From: Megamerina dolium | Lineage: Eukaryota > Arthropoda > Insecta > Diptera > Megamerinidae | Assembly: GCA_963854835.1 (NCBI GenBank) | Contig: OY978530.1 | Location: 13,044,609 to 13,108,608 of the forward strand | Direction: 5' to 3' | DNA: 64,000 nt | Shown: one piece after another, positions 35,440 to 45,972 of the stretch | How positions within the stretch are numbered: the first letter of the stretch is position 1 | How the letters are laid out: each line of letters starts with the position of its first letter | Made by a program: the position numbers and the translations under genes | The notes under the pieces: model-generated | Database searches by the model: none | What the model was told of the DNA's origin: nothing | Seen by the model: the letters and a program-made list of their open reading frames with translations, nothing else

Positions 35440-36075
35440 TGTTACTCATTTCTTTGGCATGCAAAAAGAGGCAGGAGTTGGGCCTGCAACATTGACTCAT
35501 CAACTTATTGCCTGTGAGATATATCAGGTAGACTTAAGTTGTTCTTACAACTAATATATATACACATTAAAATTATTTTCACTAATTAGATTAAGTATTA
35601 GTAAAATTCAAGCCAATTCCAATGGATGTTATGCCCGGTACTATAAATGACTGAAGTTTAAGAACCGCCTACTATTTTAGTGAAACTGGTCCGTTCTGGT
35701 TCCATGTGAATAATAAACCACAAGCTATTCATGGAAGTTATCACGTTTTCAACATGACATACAAAGTGTCACTCGTCCGACAATAGAAAACAATGCTTTC
35801 TATTTTCATCCCGAAAATAATTTGTTGTTAATCGACTCAAATTAGGCTAAACGAGCACAAATTTTTTACAATATTAGAGCTACGCGAACTGCAAAACTTC
35901 GCGAATTGCATATGCCTAAACAAGGCGTAAAAAAGTTTGATTGTGATGCATACAGAAGGATGATATGTTGGAACAAACTTAAAATTACATGGCCGCCTTG
36001 CATATAGTTCAACGAGGATGACGAATTAATATCATTTCAATATTCAACTAATAAGGTTGATACCTAGGTAAATGG
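35440..36075 (+). pseudogene. Unidentified, possibly spliced coding remnant
   Basis: I do not recognise the protein. From 35622 a frame reads MDVMPGTIND, then after a stop SLRTAYYFSETGPFWFHVNN and KPQAIHGSYHVFNMTYKVSL. After a +1 shift near 35780 it reads NNAFYFHPENNLLLIDSN, AKRAQIFYNIRATRTAKLRE, LHMPKQGVKKFDCDAYRRMI and CWNKLKITWPPC. Residue composition is that of a folded protein, not low complexity, and four stops lie in about 150 codons. Upstream, 35440-35529 may be a further exon, with a GT at 35530 and an ..ttcaag acceptor near 35613, which would make an ~84-bp intron. If so it is a degenerated gene duplicate rather than a processed copy. A TE origin is not excluded. Confidence 0.4.
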
Positions 36076-36701
36076 TATGTAGAACAACTTGTTAAATGTA
36101 ATGTGTTTTATAGAATTTATAGAATTTTATAGAATTTCTATGTCATTCACAAAATACCGAACGCTGAGCACGATTTTGAGTGACAACCCGCGCTGTTACC
36201 GATTAAAAACGACTCGGATATATAAGATATCGATATTTAATTTCTTATTTACAATCACTTTGCAATACGATTACAGACAGGAACGGACGATTAGGATAAT
36301 ATGATGCTTTTTTTTATTATTTTTTATTTATGAGTAAGCTTCCCTCGATGTACTTTCCGATCAAGTAATTGACGTTTCTACTAGTTGAACAACAACAAAT
36401 AAACACAGATATTAACCCGTAATGAAAATTACATTTCGTTATTACTCCTTTAGTTTTAGAGTTAGCTCCCCCGAGACCCTTTTAACAAGCTATAATTTTC
36501 TAAAATCGGACATAAAATTAAAATAATTTTTGGCGGTTCTAAAAGAGTTAAAAAAAACATTTTCTATTTGTCCTAGGAACCTTTCAACATTATTTTTCAA
36601 ACTATGGGCCAAGCTTTGAAACTTTATTTTATTGTTTGGGGAGCGATCCATCGTAATGTGTTCATGTATTTAATTCATTTTTATTTCATTTTCATTTGCA
36701 G
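36076..36701. other. Possible intron or flank of the PIP4K-like exon
   Basis: AT-rich sequence with no recognised element. The last bases (tttcattttcatttgcag) are a pyrimidine-rich splice acceptor for the next feature. Confidence 0.4.
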
Positions 36702-36853
36702 CTGTTAACAAAATTGCATATCATAGATTATTGCCTGCTCGTGGGCATTCATGAATGCGTTCGTGTTGAGGAAGAAGCTCTACAGGGTGACAACTCACAG
36801 CCGACCGGACGTAGCGAGAATAGTGACAGTGAAAAATGTGATAGTGGCGAAAG
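36702..36853 (+). CDS. PIP4K: Host exon resembling PIP4K (phosphatidylinositol-5-phosphate 4-kinase)
   Basis: 152 bp between a strong acceptor (tttgcag) and a donor (gtaaaac), open throughout. The translation begins TKLHIIDYCLLVGIHECV, close to the conserved IMDYSLLVGIHD block of type II PIP kinases. It continues RVEEEALQ and an acidic serine-rich GRSENSDSEKCDSGE stretch, as expected of the variable insert in fly PIP4K. The exon ends within an arginine codon. The enzyme converts PI5P to PI(4,5)P2. M and S of MDYS are I and C here, so a paralogue or decaying copy is possible. No other exon was found in the window; neighbouring DNA is transposons. The similarity was recognised by eye only. Confidence 0.55.
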
Positions 36854-36959
36854 GTAAAACTTATGTTATTTAACCCGTTTAATAATATGAGCAAAAGTTT
36901 GATATTCTGTAACGAAAACATAAAAAATTTGCATACCCTATACTCGAAGAGTTAACATC

Positions 36960-37935
36960 ACATTGGGACAGTAGCTCCTCAAAGTAGTATCAACCAATGA
37001 AAATCTTTTTTCCTAAGCAGTGTAGGACAGGAGCATGGAATATGTGTGTCGATACAAAAGTCATGCATGAGATGGCTGAAACCAAGCAACATGGCCATAC
37101 ACTACTCCTAAAACGTCTGGTTTATTGAGATTAGTGAGTATGTAGGCGATTGTTGACTTGCAACTTCGCCATCCTGCTGATGGAAGTAATTTCCTCCAGT
37201 TTATATTTACATGGGGCTGTAGGAATCTATAATATTTTGTCTGCGTTAAGCACTGCAGTTCCGCCTTGTCATGTGAGCTTGTCCGCTTTATAATTTCGCT
37301 CAACACCCCTGTGACCTAGGTACCTGTTCACAGATGTACCTGCCATCTCATTAAAAGTTTTGCTGCAATCAATAAAGGTTTGCGATTTAAACAAGAATTA
37401 TTCCAGAGTTTTAATGACATTTTGGCTATTACTCAAGGTGCAAATATCTTTCCGATAGACATTGTTGTGCGCGATACAAGACGGTGCGGTATGGATAGCT
37501 TTGACTGACTGCTAGAAGCACATTGAATGAACCCAACTAAATGAGTTAAAGTTGATTTTAACTATATCTTTGAGGACTTCTTATCTTATTATTATTATTC
37601 TTATTCTTATCTTATATATAACTTATTTATCGGTTACCGTAAGTATAAATAATCTGCGTAAGCTATCACTATGCACCATTCGTTTATATTTCCGTCAGCA
37701 GTTCATTGACTACTGAATTCCTTAAAACATATAAGAGAACACTATCTTGCGAAGTTTCTTCTAATACTGGATTATGGATTCACTAGGATCGGATGTAAAA
37801 AGTCTGCTGTCTTCGATCCATATGCATAGTAACCAGTCCTAGGGGAATTCCATGATTGCCCTTTGATAAACATTCTTAAAGGCTCTCTCAATATCCAGCT
37901 GCAGTGAAACGCTGCATTGATTAGACAACTTAAGA
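36960..37935 (-). pseudogene. I/LOA/R1-group LINE with RNase H, decayed
   Basis: On the minus strand, from right to left: RT motif LQLDIERAFKNVYQRAIME (near 37890), VVNELLTEI, and IAYADYLYL, where the catalytic YADD has become YADY. An RNase H domain follows (TFIDCSKTFNEMAG, then GHRGVERNYKADKL, the conserved GHR-(x)n-N-KAD segment) and a C-terminal tail near 37060-37250. Frameshifts are frequent. RNase H after the RT places it with I/LOA/R1-type LINEs. Confidence 0.55.
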
Positions 37936-38950
37936 CAACACAATTGAAAATATGTAAATATTACTTGTCAAAGAAGATAAAAATTGTTTGTGTAATATAA
38001 GCATCAAGATAATCATAAAAGCAAATACCACTTTTCAGCAACCGTTGGTGTCGTTTCGTGTGAATTTCGTGCTTTTATTTGGTTTTGTTTCTGTCACGTC
38101 ACCGAATTATCCAATTTATTGTCCAATTTACAGTCTTCGAAAAATCAAAGACAGTGGTGAAGACAATGAGAGAAGTGTAAATGTAGTAGTAAAAAAGGGT
38201 GTATGTATTGCTATTGGCTTGTCAAAATTGTCTTGTGTAAACCCCAAGTAAGTATGATGAGGCGATTAAGGCACATGTTTGCCTATGATGAGTCTTTATT
38301 GTGTTTCGAATAGAGGAAGAGCGATATATAGGTCTGAGGTTCTTTGGTTTAGCTTGGCAGGATTTCCCAGCCAAAACAGCCTTTACTAATCTCTTTACTT
38401 TGGATATATAACATAGGCTGTTGCAAGCTTTGTAAATCTGTTTCACCCAAAGTACAATTGTCTATTGTTGTAATTGAGTCAGTTTTATTTTATCAGGTCC
38501 TCCTAATTTGTGAGGTTTAAAATAAATCTGATGTAACAATTGAGTTGTTAAACGGAAGCTCGTTGTAGTTTTGGAGGGTATTGCATAGTTTCAGAATTAT
38601 CACAGGGAAAAGTTTGTTCAGTAATAGTTGAAGATTATTCGCTACTTGAAGTGCAAGTGCTGTTTGATTTCTCTAATTGATTATTATACGATCAAGTGTA
38701 AAGAATTTTAAAGTCTAGATTCTTCAGACACATCTTAAATATTGCTACAGAAATCTCCGCAGGATTCTCTCTGTGAGGTTGTGAGGCCATATTTACATTT
38801 TCTGACGTCTTGTATTTTTGGTCAGTTTCTAGGCGTATATTTTTGATTTTTGATAGAAAGCTTCTCTCGCAAATTAGTGCTTTGGTTTCCACCATAGTGA
38901 TTTTTGTTTTATTAAATTTACCTTCATTAAAAATTTTATAAAACGATTCT
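37936..38950 (-). other. Unidentified region with minus-strand coding traces
   Basis: A minus-strand frame at about 38980-38692 reads KTKITMVETKALICERSFLS then KIKNIRLETDQKYK, and weaker traces follow to 38222. I do not recognise the protein. It may be another retroelement remnant. Confidence 0.3.
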
Positions 38951-40445
38951 TGGAAAGTATATTCTAGAGCAGGTGGGAAAGTAACACTGCGGGCAAGGCC
39001 ATTGAAGGAACCAGATGAATGCACGGCAACAAAAAATACTGCGCAATTGTTACACTAGATGTGAAAAACACGTTCAACTCGGCGAACTGGCAGCACATTA
39101 TGAGAACATAACAGGTAGCTATTTGTCCGACAGGCTGCTGCTGTACGACACAGACGAAGAACCCAGGAGCTACGTTGTGACAGGTGAAATGCAGCAGGGC
39201 TCGGTAATTGGGCCGTTGCTGCGCAAAGTACTCTACGACGGGGTGGTGCACCTTCAGCTGCCAAGAGAAGCAAAGATAATTTGTTACGCAGACGACATTG
39301 TTGTCACTATTGTCGCGAAGAAGCTACACCAGATCCAGAGCGTCTGTAACGAGATGGTGACGAAAAGTAAGGAGTGGCTCACGGCGACGAAGCTACAACT
39401 TGCGGGTGAAAAAACGGAGGCAGTGCTCATCACGAGCATAAAGAAGTTAGTGACGGTCACCCTCAACATCGATGGCTACAATGTCACAACGCAGCCCTCT
39501 CTTAAGTACCTCGATGATCGATGCGAGATTAAATTTCAAGGCACATACAAAAAAAGCTTGTGGTAAGGCGGCCAAGGTGACTGCTGCTCTATCAAGAATC
39601 ATTTCCAATATTGGTGGCCCCAGTCAGAGCAAGAGAGCACTCCTGGCTAAAGTTAGCCAGTCCGTACTAATATGCGGCACCAATATGGTAGGAAGCCCTA
39701 CGCTAAAAGACGTATGCCAAGATGGCGAAATAAGTCTACAGGCTGAGCGCTATGAGGGTCATATCCGCCTTCAGAACAGAGTCGCACGATGCTGCAGGTG
39801 TTATATTTGGCACCATGCAACCGCATATCATGGCATCGGAGCTGCACAGAGTCTATAGCAGGACTTAGAGTCTGCGCAGACATCTAACAGATGCAGAGCG
39901 AAAAGCGGAGAGGCCGGCGAGCCTGGATGAATTGCAGCAACTTTGGGACGCCGCAAGTAAAGGAAGGGGACGCACAGGCTCATCAAAAACATCCAAACCT
40001 GGGTTGAGAGAACTCACTATGAGACTGACTACTACCTGACGCAGTTTTTACCGATCACGGGTGATACAGGGAGTACCTCCTCAGGTTCGGAAATGACAAT
40101 ACCACAGAATGCTCGTGCTTCGGTAGTGTCTGCGAAAACGCGGGGCAATTCTTTTTCTTCTACCGGAGATTTGATGAGGAGAGAGCAGCAATCGAGGAAC
40201 TCTTTGGAGAGAGGATGACACCAGACAACATCGTGGGCCATATGCTACAATCAAGGTTGGTGTGGTCACAGATGAAGGCGTGGTCAGCGGCAGCACTCCA
40301 AGAGCTCAGAATGAAGGAGCGCTAGCGAAGAACTACAACCGCAGAAACGGTGAGTAGTACTGTTGTATGTAAATAGCCTTAATGGCTAAGGCAGGCCCTG
40401 CGACGTAATGCTTAATGTCATTCCCCCTCCGAATTAAAAAAAAAC
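38951..40445 (+). pseudogene. R1-clade LINE, 3' half
   Basis: The RT frame 39015-39566 reads YLSDRLLLYDTDEEPRSYVV, GEMQQGSVIGPLL (PQG changed to QQG) and the catalytic ICYADDIVVTIVAKKL. It continues EWLTATKLQLAGEKTEAVLI and SLKYLDDR. After a frameshift comes KAHTKKACGKAAKVTAALSR then IISNIGGPSQSKRALLAKVS, typical of R1-type elements. A C-terminal zinc-finger part is degraded. The 3' UTR (taatggctaaggcaggccctgcgac) ends in an A-run at 40436-40445. The copy is 5' truncated and inactive. Confidence 0.75.
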
Positions 40446-41200
40446 CCATGAGGTCTCTCATATACCTCGACATATATATACAAGTATTTATATATACAAG
40501 TATTTGTACATAAATGCAAACACACACATGCCCACATACATATATGGACATGTATTAGTAACCATACATATACACATCCATATGCATGCCTATCTGCACA
40601 TCCATGTTACACACATAACTTTACCCCATGCATACCACCGTATACCCTTCTATAACATCAAGGAGGAACTTTCCGTCCGGACGAGAAGTGGTTTTAGGGA
40701 GTTAAAGTCTCGCACTGACATAGGCTTTCGATGCTTTTATTACATTCTTCCTAATATAAAACCCCTACAAAAGGGTAATAGGTGTGTGTCTACACTAATT
40801 ATTTTTAATTAATTTATATTTATATCACAATAGTTGGTAATATACCAACTAACAAATTGATAACAACAAAGTATTGTACTAGCAATGTAAATAGGAAAAG
40901 AACAGCACTTTCAGCTGTTTTTCCTATCGTATACTTTCTTCACAAGTCAATATTGTATTTGAGACACTTATCTTTAAATTCCGGATTCACTATGCTATGA
41001 GCAGGATACTTCTACTCGCACGACCTCGCAGTCCATCCCATCCGATACATGCGACTTCCAATATCTTTCCACATCCCAATATTGCACACAAAAACAGCGG
41101 AGCGCTCACTGACCATGTCACGATATTCTAAATGATTTTGAGTGAATTTGAACAGTACACGTTTTGTAATAATCTATCGATATATCATTCTAAATTTTAG
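40446..41200. other. No recognised gene; CA/TA-rich simple sequence
   Basis: The first ~170 bp are rich in catatac and acacac-type simple repeats. The remainder is AT-rich without a legible frame. Confidence 0.4.
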
Positions 41201-44200
41201 AAAAATCGGTAAGAATGGAGGAGATGAGAAATCGTTAAATTATTGACGAACGGTTGGTGGAATTTTCGCCAGAAGAAATTCAACATCCAATTCTTTACGG
41301 ATTTCGACGTTAACTTAAGTCCATAGAAATTTTTAGTAAATTCATTTAGTATTCATTTGTTCAATAATTGGAATTGGAATTTTATTTTCTATGTTTAAAG
41401 TTCTGATTTTTTCTGTGATAGTGATAGTGATAGTGTGATAGTGTCTCTCGGCATCTGCGTTTCCTGTGTGGCTATTAGGTTTTGTGAAATGAAACTCAAC
41501 ATTCTCCTGTGTTAGAAATTCTTTTACGTTTACATTATTAAATTAGTTATCGAAAACAAACTTTTTAATTTTGCGTTTGATTGCCATGAATTCTTGGATT
41601 TTAGATACTAATGTACGGCTATTTCTATCATTAACGGAAAGCAGATTGTATGTTTAGAAAATTTGTCAATGAAAATAATAAATGTTTGTTTACTGTTTAT
41701 ATAGGTGTCAATATGGACTATTTCTTTTGTGGTCGTTGAGGTATCAGTCAGGTAAAACTTGTTTTTAATGGGTTTCTGTCATACTTTCCACCATTACATA
41801 TTCCGCAATTATTTATGACTTTGTGTATATTTTTTTTAAGTGTTGGGTTATATATTATAATTTTGATTCCTTCATATGTCGGTATGATACCGGCATGACC
41901 TACTTCATCTTTGTGGAAAAATGATATTTGTTTTAAAATTTCGTCCTCATTTTCTATGTCTACTGCTATATAAGAACACTTTACAAATTTATACTGATTA
42001 TTTTGAAATGTTGATATTAGTATTTGTTGGAGCTTGTTGTACTCATGATCATTAATTTGGGAGTAAATGGCTATCTTTCCCCCAGAAAAGTGCTGAGGAA
42101 GAAGATTCGGAATATTTCCCTGCAAACAGTCATTTCGGTCAATGAAAATTCTTTTATTTCCGAATATAGTTTCATATGGTTTATCCTTTTCATTCTGTAG
42201 GATAATTTGTTGTCTGAATCTATTAACGATCGTGTCCAATATAGGGATGTGGTTATTTAGCTCCTCCTCTTGAGAGTGGACTTTTTCTACACTCAATGAG
42301 CTCTTCATTGTCATTGAGTGGTAAATCATTCAGGCAATTTATTTCCGAGGTACTGGCATTTATTCGACTTAAAAAGTCCGCAATTTTATTATCTTTCCCT
42401 TTTATATAGTCTATCTTAACATCGTATTCTCCCAATTGTAATAAGCATCTTTGCAATCTAGGGTTTATATATTTTCCTGAAAGTTTTGTCTGGAGCCACT
42501 TAATGGTTTTGGAGGTCGAATTCTCGGCCATAGATATATGGTCTAAAATATTTGACCGCCCATACGTTGGCAAGTAACTCTTTTTCAACTGCTGAATAAT
42601 TTCATTCGTGTTTATTCAGTGTCCGTGATGCAAAAGCTGTCGGATGTCCATCTTGGGTTAACACTGCTCCCAGACCGGAGTTACTTGCGTCGGTGATCAA
42701 TTTGAACCGACATGCAGAATTGGGGTATCTAAGGATTGGTGTTTTGGTAACAATATCCTTTAATTTTTCGAAGGCATAAATATAATTCGGATCGTTTTTG
42801 TTTACTTTTTCCTTTTTCTGAAGGTATTTTATCATTGGATTCGCTATTTTTGCGTAATCTTTAATAAATATTCTGCAGAATCCTGTCATGCCTAAGAAAG
42901 ACTTTATCTGTTTCTGGGTACTGGGAAGTTTTAAATTTTGAATTATTTCTATTTTTTTGGGTCTGGCTTAACCTCTTGTGGAGTAAGGACATGACCTAAG
43001 AAAAGTGTGTCTTTCTTAAGAAAGTTACATTTGTCCGGTTGGACAAATGTAACCGGTTAATTGTGCATGTCTAAGTATTGTCAAAATACATAGATTTAAT
43101 ACTGTTTATATGCTCTTCAAGGGACGTACTGAATATAAGTATGTCGTCCATATATACGACGCAAATTCTATTAATGTGTTCCTTTAGTACAGAATTTATT
43201 AATCGTTGAAAGGTGGAGGGTGCATTCTTCAAGCCGAAGGGCATTCTTACAAATTCGTAATGCCCTAGCGATGATGAAAACGCGTTCTTGAGCCTGTGTT
43301 CTTCCTTTACTTCTATCTGGTGGAAACCCTTTGCAAGGTCCAACGTCGTGAAATATTGTGCTCTTCCTAAAAAAAAAATAAATATGTGGCACTTAAAGCC
43401 CCAAAGGGATCATTGGCCGAGCTTCTCTTCCATTACTGTTGTGCGTCTTAAATTTTGGACAGTATTAGAATGGACCTACTTATTTTAGCCGGTTCCGAAT
43501 GGCAGAACACTTGTGACATCACTTTATCTGAGCTTTGTCACAGAGTTCTTTTTAGAAGCTTTTTCATGGAAAGTTGTTACTGTCGGAAGAATTGCCAATT
43601 GCTTGCCGACAAGTGGGTACCGTTCGAAAGAAAAATCTTTTCGATATTAAATTTGTTATGCATCAGCCGGGTATTGAACCACGACCTACAGATCAGAAGG
43701 CGAACACACTAACCACTGAGCCACTGCACCCACTCTTCCTAACTTGTCTAAAATGTCATTCAGGTTAGGGATTGGGAACTTGTCGTCTATGGTGTTTTCG
43801 TGAAGAAGCCTATAGTCCACGACAAGGCGTCATTTTTGCTTTTCTGAATTATCAATTTTTTTGGGGACGATCCAAAGCGGGCTATTGTATTGAAAGCTAC
43901 TTGGTCGAATAATATTGTTATCTAACATTTCCTTTAATTGTCGTTCTATTTCCTTTCCGTGAATTTGCGGATATCTGTATATTTGAGAGTACAATGGTTT
44001 ATCTGTTTTTGTTATAATTTCGTGTTTAATTCCACCTGTGGACATTAGCTTATCACCCTCTTTGAAAAAGGTATCATCAAACTCAATTTAGAAAAATCTG
44101 TTACTTTCCAAAAAACTGTTCCCTCTATTCCAAATTCCTCCTGTATAGGTGTAATGTTGTGGTGTGTTATTTCGTTAACACCGTTTATACTGCTAAAATG

Positions 44201-45443
44201 TATTTTTTTTTAGGGGTTGTGGCTGAAAACCGCTAAGTGCTGTTGGCTTAATAATGCTGGTATCAGATCCAGTATCTATGAGGCACTTCAAAATTTGTTT
44301 TTTGATTTTTATTGATATTATTGGTAACTTTGTTCTGAGGCTGGTGTCAGAAAATTTACTTCCTCGGTTGTGTCCTGGTTATGTTCTTGAATAGTGTCTA
44401 TCTCTATATATTGTGTCGCAGAGGTTCGCCGTGTTTGGTCGACACTCATATGTGGCTGATTCCATTGATTAGACCCGTAATTTTGGTTTTGTCTGTTGTT
44501 ACTATATCGATTGCCCTGATAGCTTTGGTTGTTAGTGATGCTACGATTGCCCTGATAGATTTGGTTGTTAGTGTTTTCGTTTTTGTTGGCTTTTGGTGTG
44601 TTGTTGTTATAATTTTAGTAGTTTTGTCTATTCGTATTAGGCTGTTCATTGTTTTGTTTGTAAGTATTGTTATAGTTCCTCTCTCTATTTTGTCTATTTT
44701 GCCTTGGCTTTCTATGATTGTAATCTATCGCTCTTACGTTGCCAATAGATTTAACTTCTCTCAACTCATCACCAATGTGCGCTCTAACCGTATAATCTAA
44801 TTTTTCGATGAGTATGTCCACCAAGTCTCTATTAACACTTATTGGCTGATATAAGGTGGACATACCATCCCCTAATTCATAAAATACATTTAACTCATAT
44901 TTCGCATTTTCAAAATATTCGAACAATTCTCTAAGATTATTCACTTGAACTGCCTTGCATCCGTTATATATAACGTTGTCCAAACGTTGTCCTTGGCCAG
45001 AATTGTTGCTTCAGTTTCATCTTTAATTCGATCCATGTTGGGTTATTGCTGAGGTCCTGTAGCGTCTTCGCTGGTTCTCCTCTTATTTTTTCATTTATTA
45101 TTATGTTGAGCCCGAAAGATTTCAATTGCTCGTTGCTGTCACATAGCTGCTTCACCTGCTCCACTGACTTGATGAACGACGTCAAGTATGTTGAATCTGC
45201 TAGGGCGATCCAGGCCCTGAATTGGTTTGCCACATCTTTTGGGGACATTCGCAGATTATTAAGTTGAAGATTTTGCAGCATTTGAGCTTGTTGCATCTGT
45301 TGCTCCTGCTGTTGTTGGCGGAGGTTGTTAATAAGTTCTTCTTGTTGTTGAATGACCAACTGTAGCTCTTGGTTTTGCATTGTTGTCCTTTTTAATGTTT
45401 TTTTTTTGAGTGTTTTTATTTGCTTTTTTTTTCTTTTTAACAA
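41201..45443 (-). pseudogene. Gypsy-group Ty3/gypsy gag-pol, interrupted by a SINE
   Basis: Gag (45443-44615) has a glutamine-rich coiled segment (LRQQQQEQQMQQAQMLQNL) and ends in an N/R/Q-rich tail instead of a zinc knuckle. RT motifs are NNIIRPSSFQYNSPLWIVPK (43830-44045), then [33 protein letters not shown] and the catalytic YMDDILIFS (43343-43071), split by SINE copy 2. RNase H shows KLITDASNSGLGAVLTQDG and YIKGKDNKIADFLSRIN. Integrase has the CGICNGGKYDRNP knuckle end, HIDTYINSKQTF (first acid) and PNSHTGNADAERH (last acid). That site abuts a short slippage repeat of (TI)n codons at 41424-41450. Several stops are present; the left end and LTR are lost. Confidence 0.8.
43371..43732 (-). 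mobile_element. tRNA-derived SINE, copy 2 (complete)
   Basis: It is flanked by the 10-bp duplication ctcttcctaa (43361-43370 and 43733-43742). It is about 95% like copy 1 by eye, with head, body and the ATTT/T-rich 3' end. It inserted between the RT finger and palm codons of the gypsy element, so it postdates that element. Confidence 0.9.
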
Positions 45444-45480
45444 ATTTTTTCAAAGAAAAAAAAATAATAATAATAATAAT

Positions 45481-45498
45481 AATACCGCGACTGTGCCA
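45481..45498 (-). promoter_or_regulatory. Primer-binding site, tRNA-Ser type (diverged)
   Basis: Minus-strand TGGCACAGTCGCGGTATT resembles the TGGCGCAGTCGGTAG site of 17.6/297/gypsy-group elements. It marks the 5' end of the internal region of the gypsy element at 41201-45443. The LTR should begin at 45499. Confidence 0.55.
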
Positions 45499-45972
45499 CT
45501 TATGTAAGTATTGAAAAAGGCAAAAAAACTTGAGTTTCTTTTTATACTTTTATTTTTATTGTTTCCGATAAACTCCAACCTTTTTGGTTGAGGCGAGTCT
45601 TAAGACTAAAAATACAGTTACTTATTTGATTACTAAGCAGAAGGCTTTTACAATTTTGCAATGTTTATATATTGTTTTTTTTTCGGACAACGATATCAGA
45701 ATGTTGCAATTTTTATATATGTCAACAAAGTACGTTGATCTTTTTCATTACGTTGCATCTTTCTGAGTTCGTTGATCGTTTATATATTTTTTTATTATTT
45801 CTTCGATATTGCTTGTGTTAACAATATCAGTTTTGTTTACAGGGCGAGTAGTAGGGTGAGTGGTGTTCTCGGTTACAGGGTATGTAATTCGCGTGTGTAA
45901 GAGACGACGTTTAACGACTGTTTGCAAAAGTTGGTATAATAAGGAAAATATTAGCGAACGAAAACCACAAAA
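45499..45972. other. Probable LTR remnant and leader sequences
   Basis: The left part should contain the 5' LTR of the minus-strand gypsy element and the right part the leader of the plus-strand element that starts at 45973. I could not fix either boundary because neither has a second LTR in the window. Confidence 0.4.

Noticed and set aside
38692..39024. Envelope-like gene on the minus strand
   Set aside because: No signal peptide, membrane segment or recognisable motif; the similarity was impressionistic.
44381..44800. Plus-strand hydrophobic protein of 139 aa
   Set aside because: It is the antisense of an N/R/Q-rich Gag tail; hydrophobicity comes from the complementary codons.
45460..45484. 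CRISPR-like or regulatory triplet array (ataataataata)
   Set aside because: Simple AAT repeat next to a gypsy primer site; no spacer structure.
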